A stretch of 64,000 nucleotides of DNA from Lindgomyces ingoldianus (Eukaryota; Ascomycota; Dothideomycetes; Pleosporales; Lindgomycetaceae): contig NW_022985162.1 in NCBI RefSeq assembly GCF_010093535.1, positions 1,710,387-1,774,386 on the forward strand, given 5' to 3'. Positions within the stretch are counted from its first letter, which is position 1, and each line of letters begins with the position of its first letter. This document shows, piece by piece, positions 11,548 through 21,779 of the stretch. A program made the translations under genes and the position numbers. The notes under the pieces were generated by a model. That model was given only the letters and a program-made list of their open reading frames with translations, searched no databases and was not told where the DNA came from.

Positions 11548-11775
11548 TGTCCGAACGTTAATCACAGGTATATTGATCCAACTCTGTGTGGATATCACGT
11601 GAGCTTATCTCACGTGATACCTGTGCGGGCTTGGCAGGGGGCTAGTATAAAACCAGCCATCCCAACATACTTGGGATAGCAGCTGTCACCAGAATTAATA
11701 CATTGTGTTGCCTGCTCACCTCTTAGTACGCCCCTTGGGCGTACGTTTGTTTGATTGAACCTAGGTTAACTAACA
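11548..11775 (+). repeat. Left LTR with TATA-like box and three hairpins
   Basis: 228 bases. Perfect stems are visible: ATCACGTGAG/CTCACGTGAT around CTTAT, ATCCCAA/TTGGGAT around CATAC, and GTACGCCC/GGGCGTAC around CTT. TATAAAA lies between the first two. I count 17 differences from the right LTR, all transitions. Confidence 0.85.
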
Positions 11776-11802
11776 CTAATTAGTCTGTTAACAGACTATT
11801 TA

Positions 11803-12194
11803 CTGCGTGCGTAGCCACGCAGAGGATATTGTCCTTGACAGACAGATTTGCAAGGATTGACAAAACCGCCACTGTACGAGAAGCTTACACCTACTGCGTG
11901 CGTAGCCACGCAGAGAAGGTACAAAGAAGCTTACATCCACTGTGTGCGTAGCCACACAGAGAGGGGTAAGCAAGCCTTGTGCGCGCCCCTGGATTAACTA
12001 ATTGCACAAAGACAAGATTAGCAACCCGCCGCGTGCGTAGCCACGCAGAGAGGGCTCACTGCTGAGCCTTTGTGCGCCCTGGAGCCTCCCGTTGACACAG
12101 GCTGTGCAACCACTCGCCTACCGCGTGCGTAGCCACGCAGAGGAGACGATACAGGCCGCACGATTAGAAACCTACCGCGTGCGTAGCCACGCAG
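11803..12194. repeat. Six copies of a 20-bp interrupted palindrome
   Basis: CTGCGTG-CGTAGC-CACGCAG type units start at about 11803, 11894, 11940, 12029, 12121 and 12175, each followed by AGAG or AGGA. They can fold as a 7-bp stem with a 6-base loop. The 11940 copy reads CTGTGTG/CACACAG, so both arms changed together. A perfect palindrome AGTCTGTTAACAGACT lies just before the array (11782-11797). Open reading frames over this stretch only translate the repeat. Confidence 0.8.
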
Positions 12195-12846
12195 AGGAGG
12201 CTCCTCATCAGCAGCCCGCCTCGTCAACACCCCCCCCCTCGATCGGTCGCTCGCACGGAAGGCGACCAACCAACACCCCCTACCCCCCTAGGGATCAATC
12301 GCTCGCACGAAGGCGGTCCACCACCAATACCCCCTCTAGTTGCCCGCACGAAGGGCACCCCCAACACCTCACACCTCCCACCCCCCACCTTAGCCATGGA
12401 ACCTCTGTGGTTATACAAAGAGTTGTTAGGGGTTACTTATGTATTAGAGACAGTCCTACGCAGAGAAGTAGACCTTTACCTTATAAAGGATAATTGTCTT
12501 AACATAGATATAAACCCTACACAACTATAATAATGCTTATACGCAGTATACATCCTAATTAACATGCGTTATAAGATAGCTAGAAGGGAGTACACACTAT
12601 AGGACAATAACTTTTAGGGATAGACAACGCACAATTTTAACCTTCTCCCCTGTGCAATTAGGCAAGAGCTATTGCTTACTTACGCAGAGCACAGGCACTA
12701 TCCTAGAGGGAAGGCGAATTGTACGCAGGCTAAGAAGCTAGGGGATATTATAAATAGGAGAGGTATTAAGGGTCTACTTTAAAAGAAGAAGGAGTAGGAT
12801 TAACATACAAATAAGTAAGCAACTTTATAAGAACAAAAGTTGCTAG

Positions 12847-13074
12847 TGTCTAAATGTTAATTACAGGTATATTAATCTAACTCTGTGTGGATATCACGTA
12901 AGCTTATCTCACGTGATACCTGTGCAGGCTTGGCAGGGGGCTAGTATAAAACTAGCCATCCCAACGTACTTGGGATAGCAGCCGTCACCAGAATCAATAC
13001 ATTGTGTTGCCTGCTCACCTCTTGGTACGCCCCTTGGGCGTACGTTTGTTCGATCGAACCTAGGTTAACCGACA
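12847..13074 (+). repeat. Right LTR of the hairpin-rich element
   Basis: This is a direct copy of the left LTR, also 228 bases. The three stems are kept except that the first has GTAAG for GTGAG on one arm. Its first bases (TGTCTAAATG) look RIP-altered relative to the left copy (TGTCCGAACG). Confidence 0.85.
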
Positions 13075-15689
13075 CCATGCTTCCCAAAAGGCACCGCTTT
13101 TGCGGGAGTGTTTTACCGCCTGTCTCTCCTCTATATTCACACGAAGTTCAAATCACTAAGAGCGTCCTTTCCCCACATGAGGCTTATCTACGATTGGCTT
13201 TCGCAAGATTGGCTTTGTTTCTTGAAGCTTTCCGCACCTGGAGGCGTGTCGCTTGGTAGCATGTGTTGACCCGCCGGTAAGTTCCTTGCTAACTATGCTG
13301 CGCAGGTACATAAGCCTTGCTGACAAATGTCTTCTGTATTTCTCTCATTCAGGCAATAAATGCCTTAAGGCAAAACTCTTAAATATATACTTCGGTGTCC
13401 TTGTCCCAAAGAATCAACCTTATGGAATTCATGAGAAGGACCGAGCATTCGATGCCTCAACGATTCCACGATCGAAACTACCACCCTGCTGCTTTTATGC
13501 TCCCTCGCCCCGAAATTCCTTGGGTCTCTTCCAAGAGGCTAGGATGGGACAATGGGATTTTCCTGCTTTAAAAGGACAGATTCCTGCAAAATATGCAAGT
13601 CCATTGAAGTATGTTGTGGTTTGGATTACTCTCCGTATTTTTCTTCAATGCAACCAGACTCAACCAATGGTCACCCATCGCCGGCACTAAAACGCTGACT
13701 ATTTGGGCTGCATGCCTCCTTTTCCAAAACCTCTCTTTCCGGGAAGGAACTAAAATCCAACCGCACTTTTATGTATGGGAAATTCTTTTTGGAGTCTAAA
13801 ACGTAACCACCATGTCTCTTCTTCCCGGACAGCGAGCAACACGCCTAATACGAAGAGAATTTTAAACCTTCGAGCGCAGTTAATATTGTTCTCTTCCCTG
13901 GGAACTAATATAATCGCATTAAAACAGAAGACGAAAACTCACCGCAGCACCAACCATGATTTATTCCTACTCTGTTCCCCAACTCCCCTGGTTCGACTAG
14001 TCAAACATCGCCACTCTTTAATATATGGGCCGTTTCTCTTGAGAACTCCAACGTCCGCACCCCACAAAACCCGAACTAAAAGCACCGTTTTAGTCTTCTG
14101 AGCAGCCTGCTCGTTAAGAATTACCCTGCTGCCACTCTCCAAAAGTTCAACCTTCAGGCCCAAAAGGGAGCAAGAATGACTACCTGTCATACAGTTCATT
14201 CCAGCCCTGGAAGGTCCATCACAACAGTCTATGTAACCCAACCAAAAAGAAAAGAAACGCTTTTAGGCGCCCAGAAGATCTATTATGTCTTAGACACAAC
14301 CTTGCTGTACTGAAGCTGTCATTAAGCCCTGAGCCGTCCCTAACCCGCATATCGACTTATGGTAGGAATACTGTCAGTGCCGCTCACTCGAACCCACGTC
14401 ATTACAGGGCAAGTGATGGTAAAGTGTACCACTAGACCTAGACGTTTTCTTGGGTGATTTGTTTTATAATAGATTTACGAATTTTGGACTTATATAGTGG
14501 GGTGCGGTGGTTATGATTTTAAGCATGGTGGGTAAAGATGAAAGGGCGGGAGAGGGGACTGAGGTGATAGGAGAAATGGTCTGAGTGGACTGATGTGAAA
14601 AAGTATTCCAATAAAAACATCGAGTTATTGAGGCTTACTCTCTCTCTCTCGTTTGATAAAAAGCTAATTATAGGGCATATGCGGCATTTAGATACAAGAC
14701 TTGTAGAAGAGGTTAAACCTACGATCGTCTGAAAGACGAGTGATATGATGCGGAGATTTACGAAAGATATAAGTAAGATGCATCAACATTGTCGTAGAGA
14801 ATTTTCACGCCCTGGTCAGCTCCTAAAACACATACCAAGACAGTATCTGCGGAAATGGGCGTGAAAGCCAATTACACAGCATTAGCATCGTTAAAGGAGA
14901 TTTTGAAGATATTCAGCACACAGAAGCTAGGGGTTCGAAATAGGAAATTGCATTCAGAAGGATAGGGTATAGGAGGGAAGACATTTATAAGATGCCATAT
15001 TGGTAGTGAACAGGAAGTCAGGGGGGGTTGATAAGGGTGAGGAGATGAAAAGGGTAGCGAGTGCGCTCCACCGAGGAGTATGATTAGTATCAACATTTCC
15101 TTCTGCTATAGAATGCAATGGAGAAGTATATCTGACCTTCTGTCTTAAATTATAACCTCTTCCAAGGCCGTAAGAGCGGCGTGTTCCTTGTGGGATATTT
15201 CCCATGCTCTTCATTCAAAACCTGGATTTACCCCTCCCGTCCTTATAAAACGGTTAGAGATTTCACCCTAATTTAGATCTAAGGAATTAACACTGAAAGA
15301 GAAATTTGTATACAACCACTATTACCCTCTATTCTTGGATTGAAGATGGACATATACGGTGTTAAAACTCTAATTCGACGCATAGATTATAGACTCTGAC
15401 AACAGGGAGTCTAAAATATGATGCAGATGCTATCTAGATGATGTTTCGGCAGTATTGGTAAGAGAGGAGGAAATCGACACTTTAGTCTTGAAATTCGATT
15501 CATCTATGACATCATCATGCTATTATTCCCCTCAACACTCCTATCAGACTAAGACGCTCCCTAAAGCCACTAGAACATCCCCTACAAACTGTGATCTAGA
15601 TTCTAGTCTGCCCTGGTCAGATCCTGCTATTTGATCTTCCTCATCATCGTCCAAATAACACAAACATTTCATCGCAACCTCCGTTAACT
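13075..15689. other. Gene-free stretch with a tRNA-like remnant
   Basis: AT-leaning DNA with short overlapping open frames and no recognisable protein. A CT dinucleotide run lies at about 14639-14651. A degenerate tRNA-like segment at 14380-14450 is listed separately. Confidence 0.4.
14380..14450 (-). other. tRNA-like segment (A and B boxes), degenerate
   Basis: Read on the minus strand, it has TAGGTCTAGTGG, close to the A box of polymerase III promoters, and about 35 bases later GGGTTCGAGT, close to the B box. The acceptor and anticodon stems do not pair well, so it is not a working tRNA gene. A tRNA pseudogene or the head of a tRNA-derived SINE would explain it. Confidence 0.35.
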
Positions 15690-17070
15690 TCCGGCACCCG
15701 GAGGCAACTCTGTTCGACACAAGTCTGCCATGACTCTGCAGATCACAGTAGGCTTCATGACCATCTTCCGAGTATCCCCTAAATACCGTCCTGGAACTCT
15801 ATGCTCTGGCCCTAAGTCGATTGTTCGTCTCTAGAAATGTTCGCTGACTGCGTTTAGCGAATCCTGGGACCTCGGGTTGGAGCTTACAACAAAAGGCCGC
15901 CATAGGAGTATCTCTAGCATATTGACTCCTAGGCTGTAGATGTCGTGCTCCATCGTGTACTAGGTTTCGATATGCAGGCCCTGTCGCGTAGGGTGTTGAT
16001 AGATCGCACGCTATCATTCCCCTTCCCCTTCCCAGACGCTCGCCTCATCAACTTCACGCACCAACTTCTAGTCTGCGAAGAACAAAGCTTGCGTGGATTT
16101 TTCAAAATGATACTGGCCGATTACAAGGATGTTGCGCGGTCGAATGTTCTGTGAGCTGGATCACTGCTGTGAACCTCTGAGGCAGGATAGCTACCATCTT
16201 TCATAACACAACGCGGTGACTCAAGGTAGGCTTAGAGTCAAAGGCAAGCATATCCGCTAGAGGTCAGCGGTCTGATGTACTTGGGAGCTCGAAGATAATG
16301 TCGAACGAGGCTCCGAACGAGGCTCCAAACAGGTTCTGGCGGTACCCAAGACAGGTCAATATACTTGTTTAAGAAGGTCTAAGTCGCCGTTTTTTTTTAC
16401 CAACCCTTAGATGTCTCCCTCATGTCCCATTTCGATGCGCGTAGTGTAAGGCCTAGACTCGACTATGACGCTCCTTACAACACCTTTCCCCATGTCACAG
16501 TCCGCTATACGAATTTCCGAAGTACGGAGGACAGATCCAGGTTTACTGCGCCCAGATTCGTGCCCCAATTTTATTCAACTTCCGAGGAGTGAAGGCGGCG
16601 GAGCGGATTGCAGTTGATGGCAGCGTGGCAAGGACTTTACGCTGTTGTTCGAGCTCTCGAATCTTACTCTCCAAACCAAGTTGCCGGCCGAATAGCATCT
16701 TCAGTCTTCTCTTAAGTTCATTCGACTCCGCACTTCTGAGTTCCTTCTCCACTGCAATATGACAGTCAGCTATCTTTTAGATGCAATCCTCGAGTTGAAC
16801 CTTAAGCTCTTCCTTAATAGTTCTATTATTAATTGCTGAGAATACTAGCTCTACTTGATTTTGTAGAACCCATATCGAAAGGTTGGACCCAAACGTCCTG
16901 TATTTGCGGACCTAGCCTTGCAGGTGGCGGGCGTGAGAAGGCCGGCCTGAGATAGCGCACCTGGTTCGAACAAAAACATCGATGACACCGGGAGCTGCAA
17001 GATCAAGACCTAGAATTCCAGCAAGGGCTTCCAAAGACTTCTTAAAGAAGGTCTTGTCTGTAGGACAGAA
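15690..17070 (-). pseudogene. Broken HeLo-domain / protein-kinase-like gene
   Basis: Fragments of one fungal protein type follow in order on the minus strand. Near 17035-16965 is an N-terminal HeLo-like start (EALAGILGLDLAAPGVIDVF). Near 16750-16550 is a charged helical segment (ELRSAESNELKRRLKMLFGR). Near 16320-16090 are degraded kinase N-lobe and catalytic-loop parts (FDIIFELP, then a stretch resembling VHKNIRPRNIL with substitutions). Near 15950 is HDIYSLGVNMLEILLWRPF, typical of the C-lobe. Stops and frame changes separate them, for example after the QALFFADQKLVREVDEAS stretch. Intact relatives are HeLo/kinase proteins linked to fungal heterokaryon incompatibility and NLR-type immunity; here the gene is certainly not functional. 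Confidence 0.65.
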
Positions 17071-17853
17071 GGCAACCTTTAAGATGAGTGCGGTTGAGCA
17101 ACTTGCAGACAAGCTGAGTTGGAGTAGGCGCTTTCCATCCAACCTCGTCATGACTGTGGGCGAACGGATTCCCCAAGCATTATTTTGTCTTTAGCCAGCG
17201 GGTTACCATCAAAGTCTCTCGACTCGTTGCTACGCCGAATGAAGACCACGTATTCTTGTCACATCATGGTGCAGTAGGATCAGGCGAGGACGGTGAGGCT
17301 GGAAGGAGAAAACTTCATCAGATCCTTAGTTCCTTTTGAGCGCCCTCTACGGATGGAAGATGTAATTGTTAGCTATTCAGTCAGAAGTGCTCATACTGAT
17401 GCACAGGACACGTTCGAAAGAACCGTTTCTCTCATTGCCTAGTATTGCTTATCTATGACCATAGACCCACTCGTTTTCTCTGCGTAACTAGCCCTCCCCC
17501 TCAGGCTTGAAATCATTCTCAAAATAGAATATCCTCCTTATCTCTGCTGGATATCTTCCTTTACTATTTCCGCAATGTGCTAGCAACCTCTATCAAGGAG
17601 AGGCTTGATTTCAAGGCAATTGGCCGCCTGACGATTCGTGAGATGATAATCTTCTGGAGAGATAATGAAACCTACATTCAAACCCTCAAAAAGGATACGC
17701 TAGTCCATATCCATATATTTCACATCCCATGCCTCGAGTACGGAAACGTTGCTATGAACACCTTCTCAATATGACCTTAACAATGAAAAGAACACCATTC
17801 GATACCCTTTTGAGTACCACTTCTGTGATTTACTTGACGGCTAGAAAATAGTC

Positions 17854-18327
17854 CTATGACTTGAAAGGTACGTGGTGTACATTAGGGAGTGGGATGGATT
17901 CATCTAGCACATCGATGTTAAAGTCAATTAGCATATCTATGATGAGATGAGAACAGCTAGCGACAACGTACATAGGAATACGTGGTGAATAGGACCCAGT
18001 GACAGTCAGAATAGCTCCATAGTTTCTCTCGAGCTCAATACGTTGCGATTTGTATCCTGGGATACAGGATGGGTCTATACCATTCTCACGCATCCCTTCC
18101 AAGATATGCAACCGGCCCTGGTTGGAAGCACGAAGCCAGATGCGAGGGTCTGTCCTGACATCCCGCCTGAGCAGTACGCTCACAAGCCTATTATGGTTGG
18201 TTTCTTTAGCAGAAGAGAACAAAGCCTGCACACCCTGTGTCAAACCTTTCGGTCGGCATAGTATTTCAGCCATACTTCTACCACTATGAAGTGTTTGTTT
18301 GCACCAGCATATAGGAATAGACTTCAT
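17854..18327 (-). other. 157-codon open frame in decayed DNA, unrecognised
   Basis: An ATG-started frame of 157 codons between two pseudogenes. It has no domain I can name, although the mixed composition (RIWLRASNQGRLHILEGMRE) looks protein-like rather than random. It may be an exon of a neighbouring dead gene. Weak evidence. Confidence 0.3.
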
Positions 18328-18954
18328 TCTTTATCTGTGCAATTTGGCTGAGTGTTATGGGCCGGAAGCAATGACACGATGGACATCATCACACTAGAGG
18401 TTTCTCAGTATGTGGAGCTGGGGGTAATGGGGGTACAGAGATCCCTATCTTCAGATTCTTATCGTTTTGTCCAGAAAATCTCCTGCTTCGAACAGTTGAG
18501 GATTCTTTTAGAACAGTGGCGTGCATGGGCGTGATTTCTGACAGATCGACTGGAAGAGCTGCTGCGGGCTCCGATACCGCTGGAAGAGGCAGGAACTGGT
18601 GGCGGCAAGTGTGTCGGCGCTCTTGTCTCGTTTGGTTATCACTTCCGCGGCTGTTGGGAGAGACGTTCCGCTGACTGTACGGTGCGACGACACGGAACTG
18701 TTGTACGTACTGTTCGAGAAGCTACTCGAGTCCGACTGTTGTGGCAGCGACGATGTCAAATGGACTACAAATCAAAATCGAACCCGTCGAGCATGTACTC
18801 CCTCGCCATCTCGTCTAACGGTCGCTCCTCCTTTTCAGCCTCATCGTGGAAATTAAACTCAGCGGTTTCTCGGACATGTGGCAGGGCTTTGTTTTAGAGC
18901 TGCGATTCTTTGTAGCGATACTTTGCTGCTGCAGTGGCCTACTTCCCGCTCCGC

Positions 18955-21164
18955 TCATTGCGCCCGTTCCTTGATTAATTCAACGATCCTGGGCCTAGTG
19001 GCAATAATTTCGGCAGATTTGGGCGTCTCCTCGTCCTCATATGGCTCAAATCCTTCATCATGCGCAGTCTCAGCAGCAGCATCTAGCCGCCACGTCAAAT
19101 TCGGCCTCCGTTGCGCCGCTGGCGTCCCGAAGATGTTTCCGGTGCAGTCCTCTTGGGGATAGCAAATTTACTGAAGACTAGTAGGATGGAACCCCATACT
19201 CATCAATAATATCAAACCATAATATTGATTCCGTGATGTTATCTCTTTGGTGATTCGACTGCAAAGGCTACAATATGAGGGATAAGTTTGTTTTGCGTGC
19301 TAGGCTCCGGTTCCTTTCGGGATGAAGGCAAAGGCGATGGTGGCCGTCTCGGAGAAAGCGACGGTAGTATATAGCTTCGGGGGTCTATGAGGAATTCTAG
19401 TCTGGGTGTGCCAAGGGGAAGAATGGCATTTCCGAGTCTGCCCAGTGGTGCTTGCCGAAAGAACTGTGAAGACTTAGGTATCCCCTTTCGCGTATCACAG
19501 ACAGCTGTTGGTATGACGGATTCGCCTATGCCGCTAGATTGACCTACGCCGAGGAGTAGTGACTGTAGTGGTGGTTCTAGGTCAGGATAAACAGACTGAT
19601 TATTGACAATGCGGGCCATAGTCGCCGTTTCAATAACAACAGGTCCGTCCTCAGCTGTACATAACAAGATGGAATGTGCTTCGTCTACAGCTTCGTTTCT
19701 CATCGGACGCACTCGCAGTGATTTGCCAAATGCAGATTGATAGCCAGGGGTTGTACGATTTGGCTGAGCGTTATAGGCTAGAAGCAATGACACAATGGCG
19801 TCTTGACCTTTTTCGGCCGCGTGAAATAGTGGCGTTTGCCCCTTTTCGTACTCACAATATGGGTCGGGGTTCGTCTCGAGTAGTAGCCTCACTACTGGTA
19901 GATGTCCGTTGCTTACTACCAGATGTAGAGGGTTGGTACGACCTGGTGAGCTTAGGTCAATCTCCTCTCCTCTATCGATCGATTTGGTGAGCGCGGTCAG
20001 TAAACCACGTTCTGCCGCGGAATGTACGAGCGGTTTCTGAGAGTGTGTGCCTTGAGCATGTTTGTGGGTGACCTGAACAAACTTGGAGTACTTGGTCTCT
20101 CCTCAGGAGTTCTAGATGTGCACTTTTTTTTAGACATTCTCTTGCTCCCTCCTCAAGTGATGTGCAATTAAGTTTCTGCATGGTCTCTAATAAGAGCTTT
20201 TGTTTTGATGCTGAAATGCCCCTGGAACATTAACTCACTCCCAAGAGAATAAATGTCCGTTTTTGGCGACTAATCCCTCATATCGTCATCAATCTCCTAC
20301 TAATTTAATCAGTCAAATACTACATAGACTCACTAAGAGGCTCATGGGTGGTATGAAGCCTATTGCTCCAACGAGAGATCCAAAAAAAGGTTGACGCTTC
20401 ATATTTAGCGAGTCTGAAATCACAAATCTTGACGCTTAAGTGACTACTTTGTTAAGATGATATGGCAGCTATAACGCCCGTCAGCTTTGGTCAAAGAAAG
20501 GCTATCCTGGTCATCTAGGCGTACTGTTTGCGGGGCTTGATATCTCGGCGAAGGACAGTCTTCTCCCAATCGGCTTCATCAACGTCGTCTCCATGTACGA
20601 TGAGACCATAATGGCAATACAGTAAAGCTGAAGATGGCTGGTAAACCATCTCCTAGAATTGTTGTTCTAAGATTATTTTCCCAGGACCGTCATGCCTCGG
20701 GGTGTATTAGGAGAGATCTCTTCTAGAGCAATGCTCCATGTATATTGAAGCATTCCATTTATCTTTCCTCGATTTGTACTCGAAATCGACGTATTTCACA
20801 ATATTAGGGTGTTGTCACTTGCTAATGATTTCGTACTCGGGCCGTAGTTATTTGCGACTTATTGAAAAGCTAACCTCAGCAGAGTAGCTGTAACTTTTCC
20901 GGACAAATAGCTGTTTCGAACGATTGGAAGAATCTCAACCTTGAGAATTATTTCGCGGAGCTCTTCCTGGCTATCTCGATACCCATTGCTTGCGCATTTC
21001 GGTGAAATATCTTCAAGTCCTTGATGCATTCGTAGGTGGCGCTGGCTTTGATCTCGAGGTTGTCGAGTGCCTCATCAGGCTGAGCGGTTTGAAGTAAGTT
21101 AGTTAGGGGTCATGGTGAAATACGCACAACGACCCAGAAGACTTACCAAGTTACCCTCCGCCAT
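18955..21164 (-). pseudogene. Broken NIMA-like kinase with ankyrin repeats
   Basis: The frame begins MAEGNL at 21164, followed by a plausible GTAAGT intron and a helical segment (DNLEIKASATYECIKDLKIF). Degraded kinase landmarks follow: KIVKYVDFEYKSRKDKW and IYMEHCSRRDLS (about 20840-20730), ALLYCHYGLIVHGDD, TVLRRDIKP (about 20550; HRD changed to RRD), and TIGF/IPP-type activation segment (about 20350). In-frame stops occur throughout. Further on, 20090-19240 is open and encodes ankyrin-like repeats (LVHSAAERGLLTALTKSI, NPLHLVVSNGHLPVVRLLLE, TPLFHAAEKGQDAIVSLLLA). A last open piece ends at 18955 (EPYEDEETPKSAEIIATRP). The kinase half is far more damaged than the ankyrin half. Whether one gene or two gave rise to it is inferred from order and spacing. 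Confidence 0.6.
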
Positions 21165-21779
21165 CTACCTGATGCTTGGTATGATGAGCAAGCGCTGGCG
21201 TTGCGGTTGGCTCCATTCTTGTTTGTTTGACGGCAAGGCTCCATGAGCCTCAGCCTCAGCCCACACCATGCTTTTCTCTCCAGCTCTTCCCCTTTAGAGA
21301 ACCTCAACAACCCACCTAAATGAGCATTGTAGATTCGTAGAGAAGATGACTGAAGACCGCGGATACGTACTTTGCTTGATAAATCTGGAACAAATTAATC
21401 GCCACGCGTTCCTACCCCACCGTGTCCTGAAGAAACTTACTGGATCGGCTTTACATTGCACGCACCAGTCTCGTCCTCGCCGCACCCTCCTACGTTCAGA
21501 CAGAACATGTAAACTAAGGCCTCGCCCTCTAATGTCTTAAAGGAGCCTAAAAGGAATACTCGTGTTACTAAGTTGCAAATCTGCAGCCATCGAATAGGAC
21601 AGAATTACTAGTGAACTCGGCCTACAAAGAGACCAAAAGATTGTAGAAAGAGTCGACAGATAGTAAAGTATCCGTATTCCATCCTTTCGGTTTGATTATT
21701 GTTTTATACCTTAACCACCTCCCTCTCCCCAACCTAGAGGTTATTCAAAATCTCACTCTAATTTGGATGCCTAACAACC
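21165..21779. other. Intergenic, nothing recognised
   Basis: About 600 bases between two pseudogenes. A short frame at 21346-21540 has no family features. A 16-base direct repeat, ACCATGTCTCTCAACC, recurs next to itself at about 21778-21805. Confidence 0.35.

Larger units (their letters stand above)
11548..13074 (+). mobile_element. Complete non-autonomous LTR element, hairpin-rich (TRIM-like)
   Basis: Two direct 228-bp repeats (11548-11775 and 12847-13074) start TGTC and end ACA. The whole is bounded by perfect 5-bp duplications CCATG (11543-11547 and 13075-13079). The 1,071-bp interior codes for none of the retrotransposon proteins; instead it carries an array of short palindromes (11803-12194) and related hairpins to about 12360. 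A purine-rich tract (AAAAGAAGAAGGAG, about 12780) lies 50-60 bases before the right LTR and may serve as the plus-strand primer. Size and structure fit a terminal-repeat retrotransposon in miniature, moved by proteins from a partner. Orientation is inferred from the TATAAAA and purine tract. Confidence 0.85.

Noticed and set aside
11803..12194. Regularly repeated short palindromes considered as a CRISPR array
   Set aside because: Spacing is irregular (46-92 bases between starts), spacers are related to the element, and this is a eukaryotic genome with clear LTR boundaries around it.
12018..12493. Open frames of 83 and 133 codons on both strands inside the hairpin element
   Set aside because: They translate the palindromic repeat (a recurring YRVRSHAEE pattern) and C-rich tract, and lie wholly inside a non-coding LTR element.
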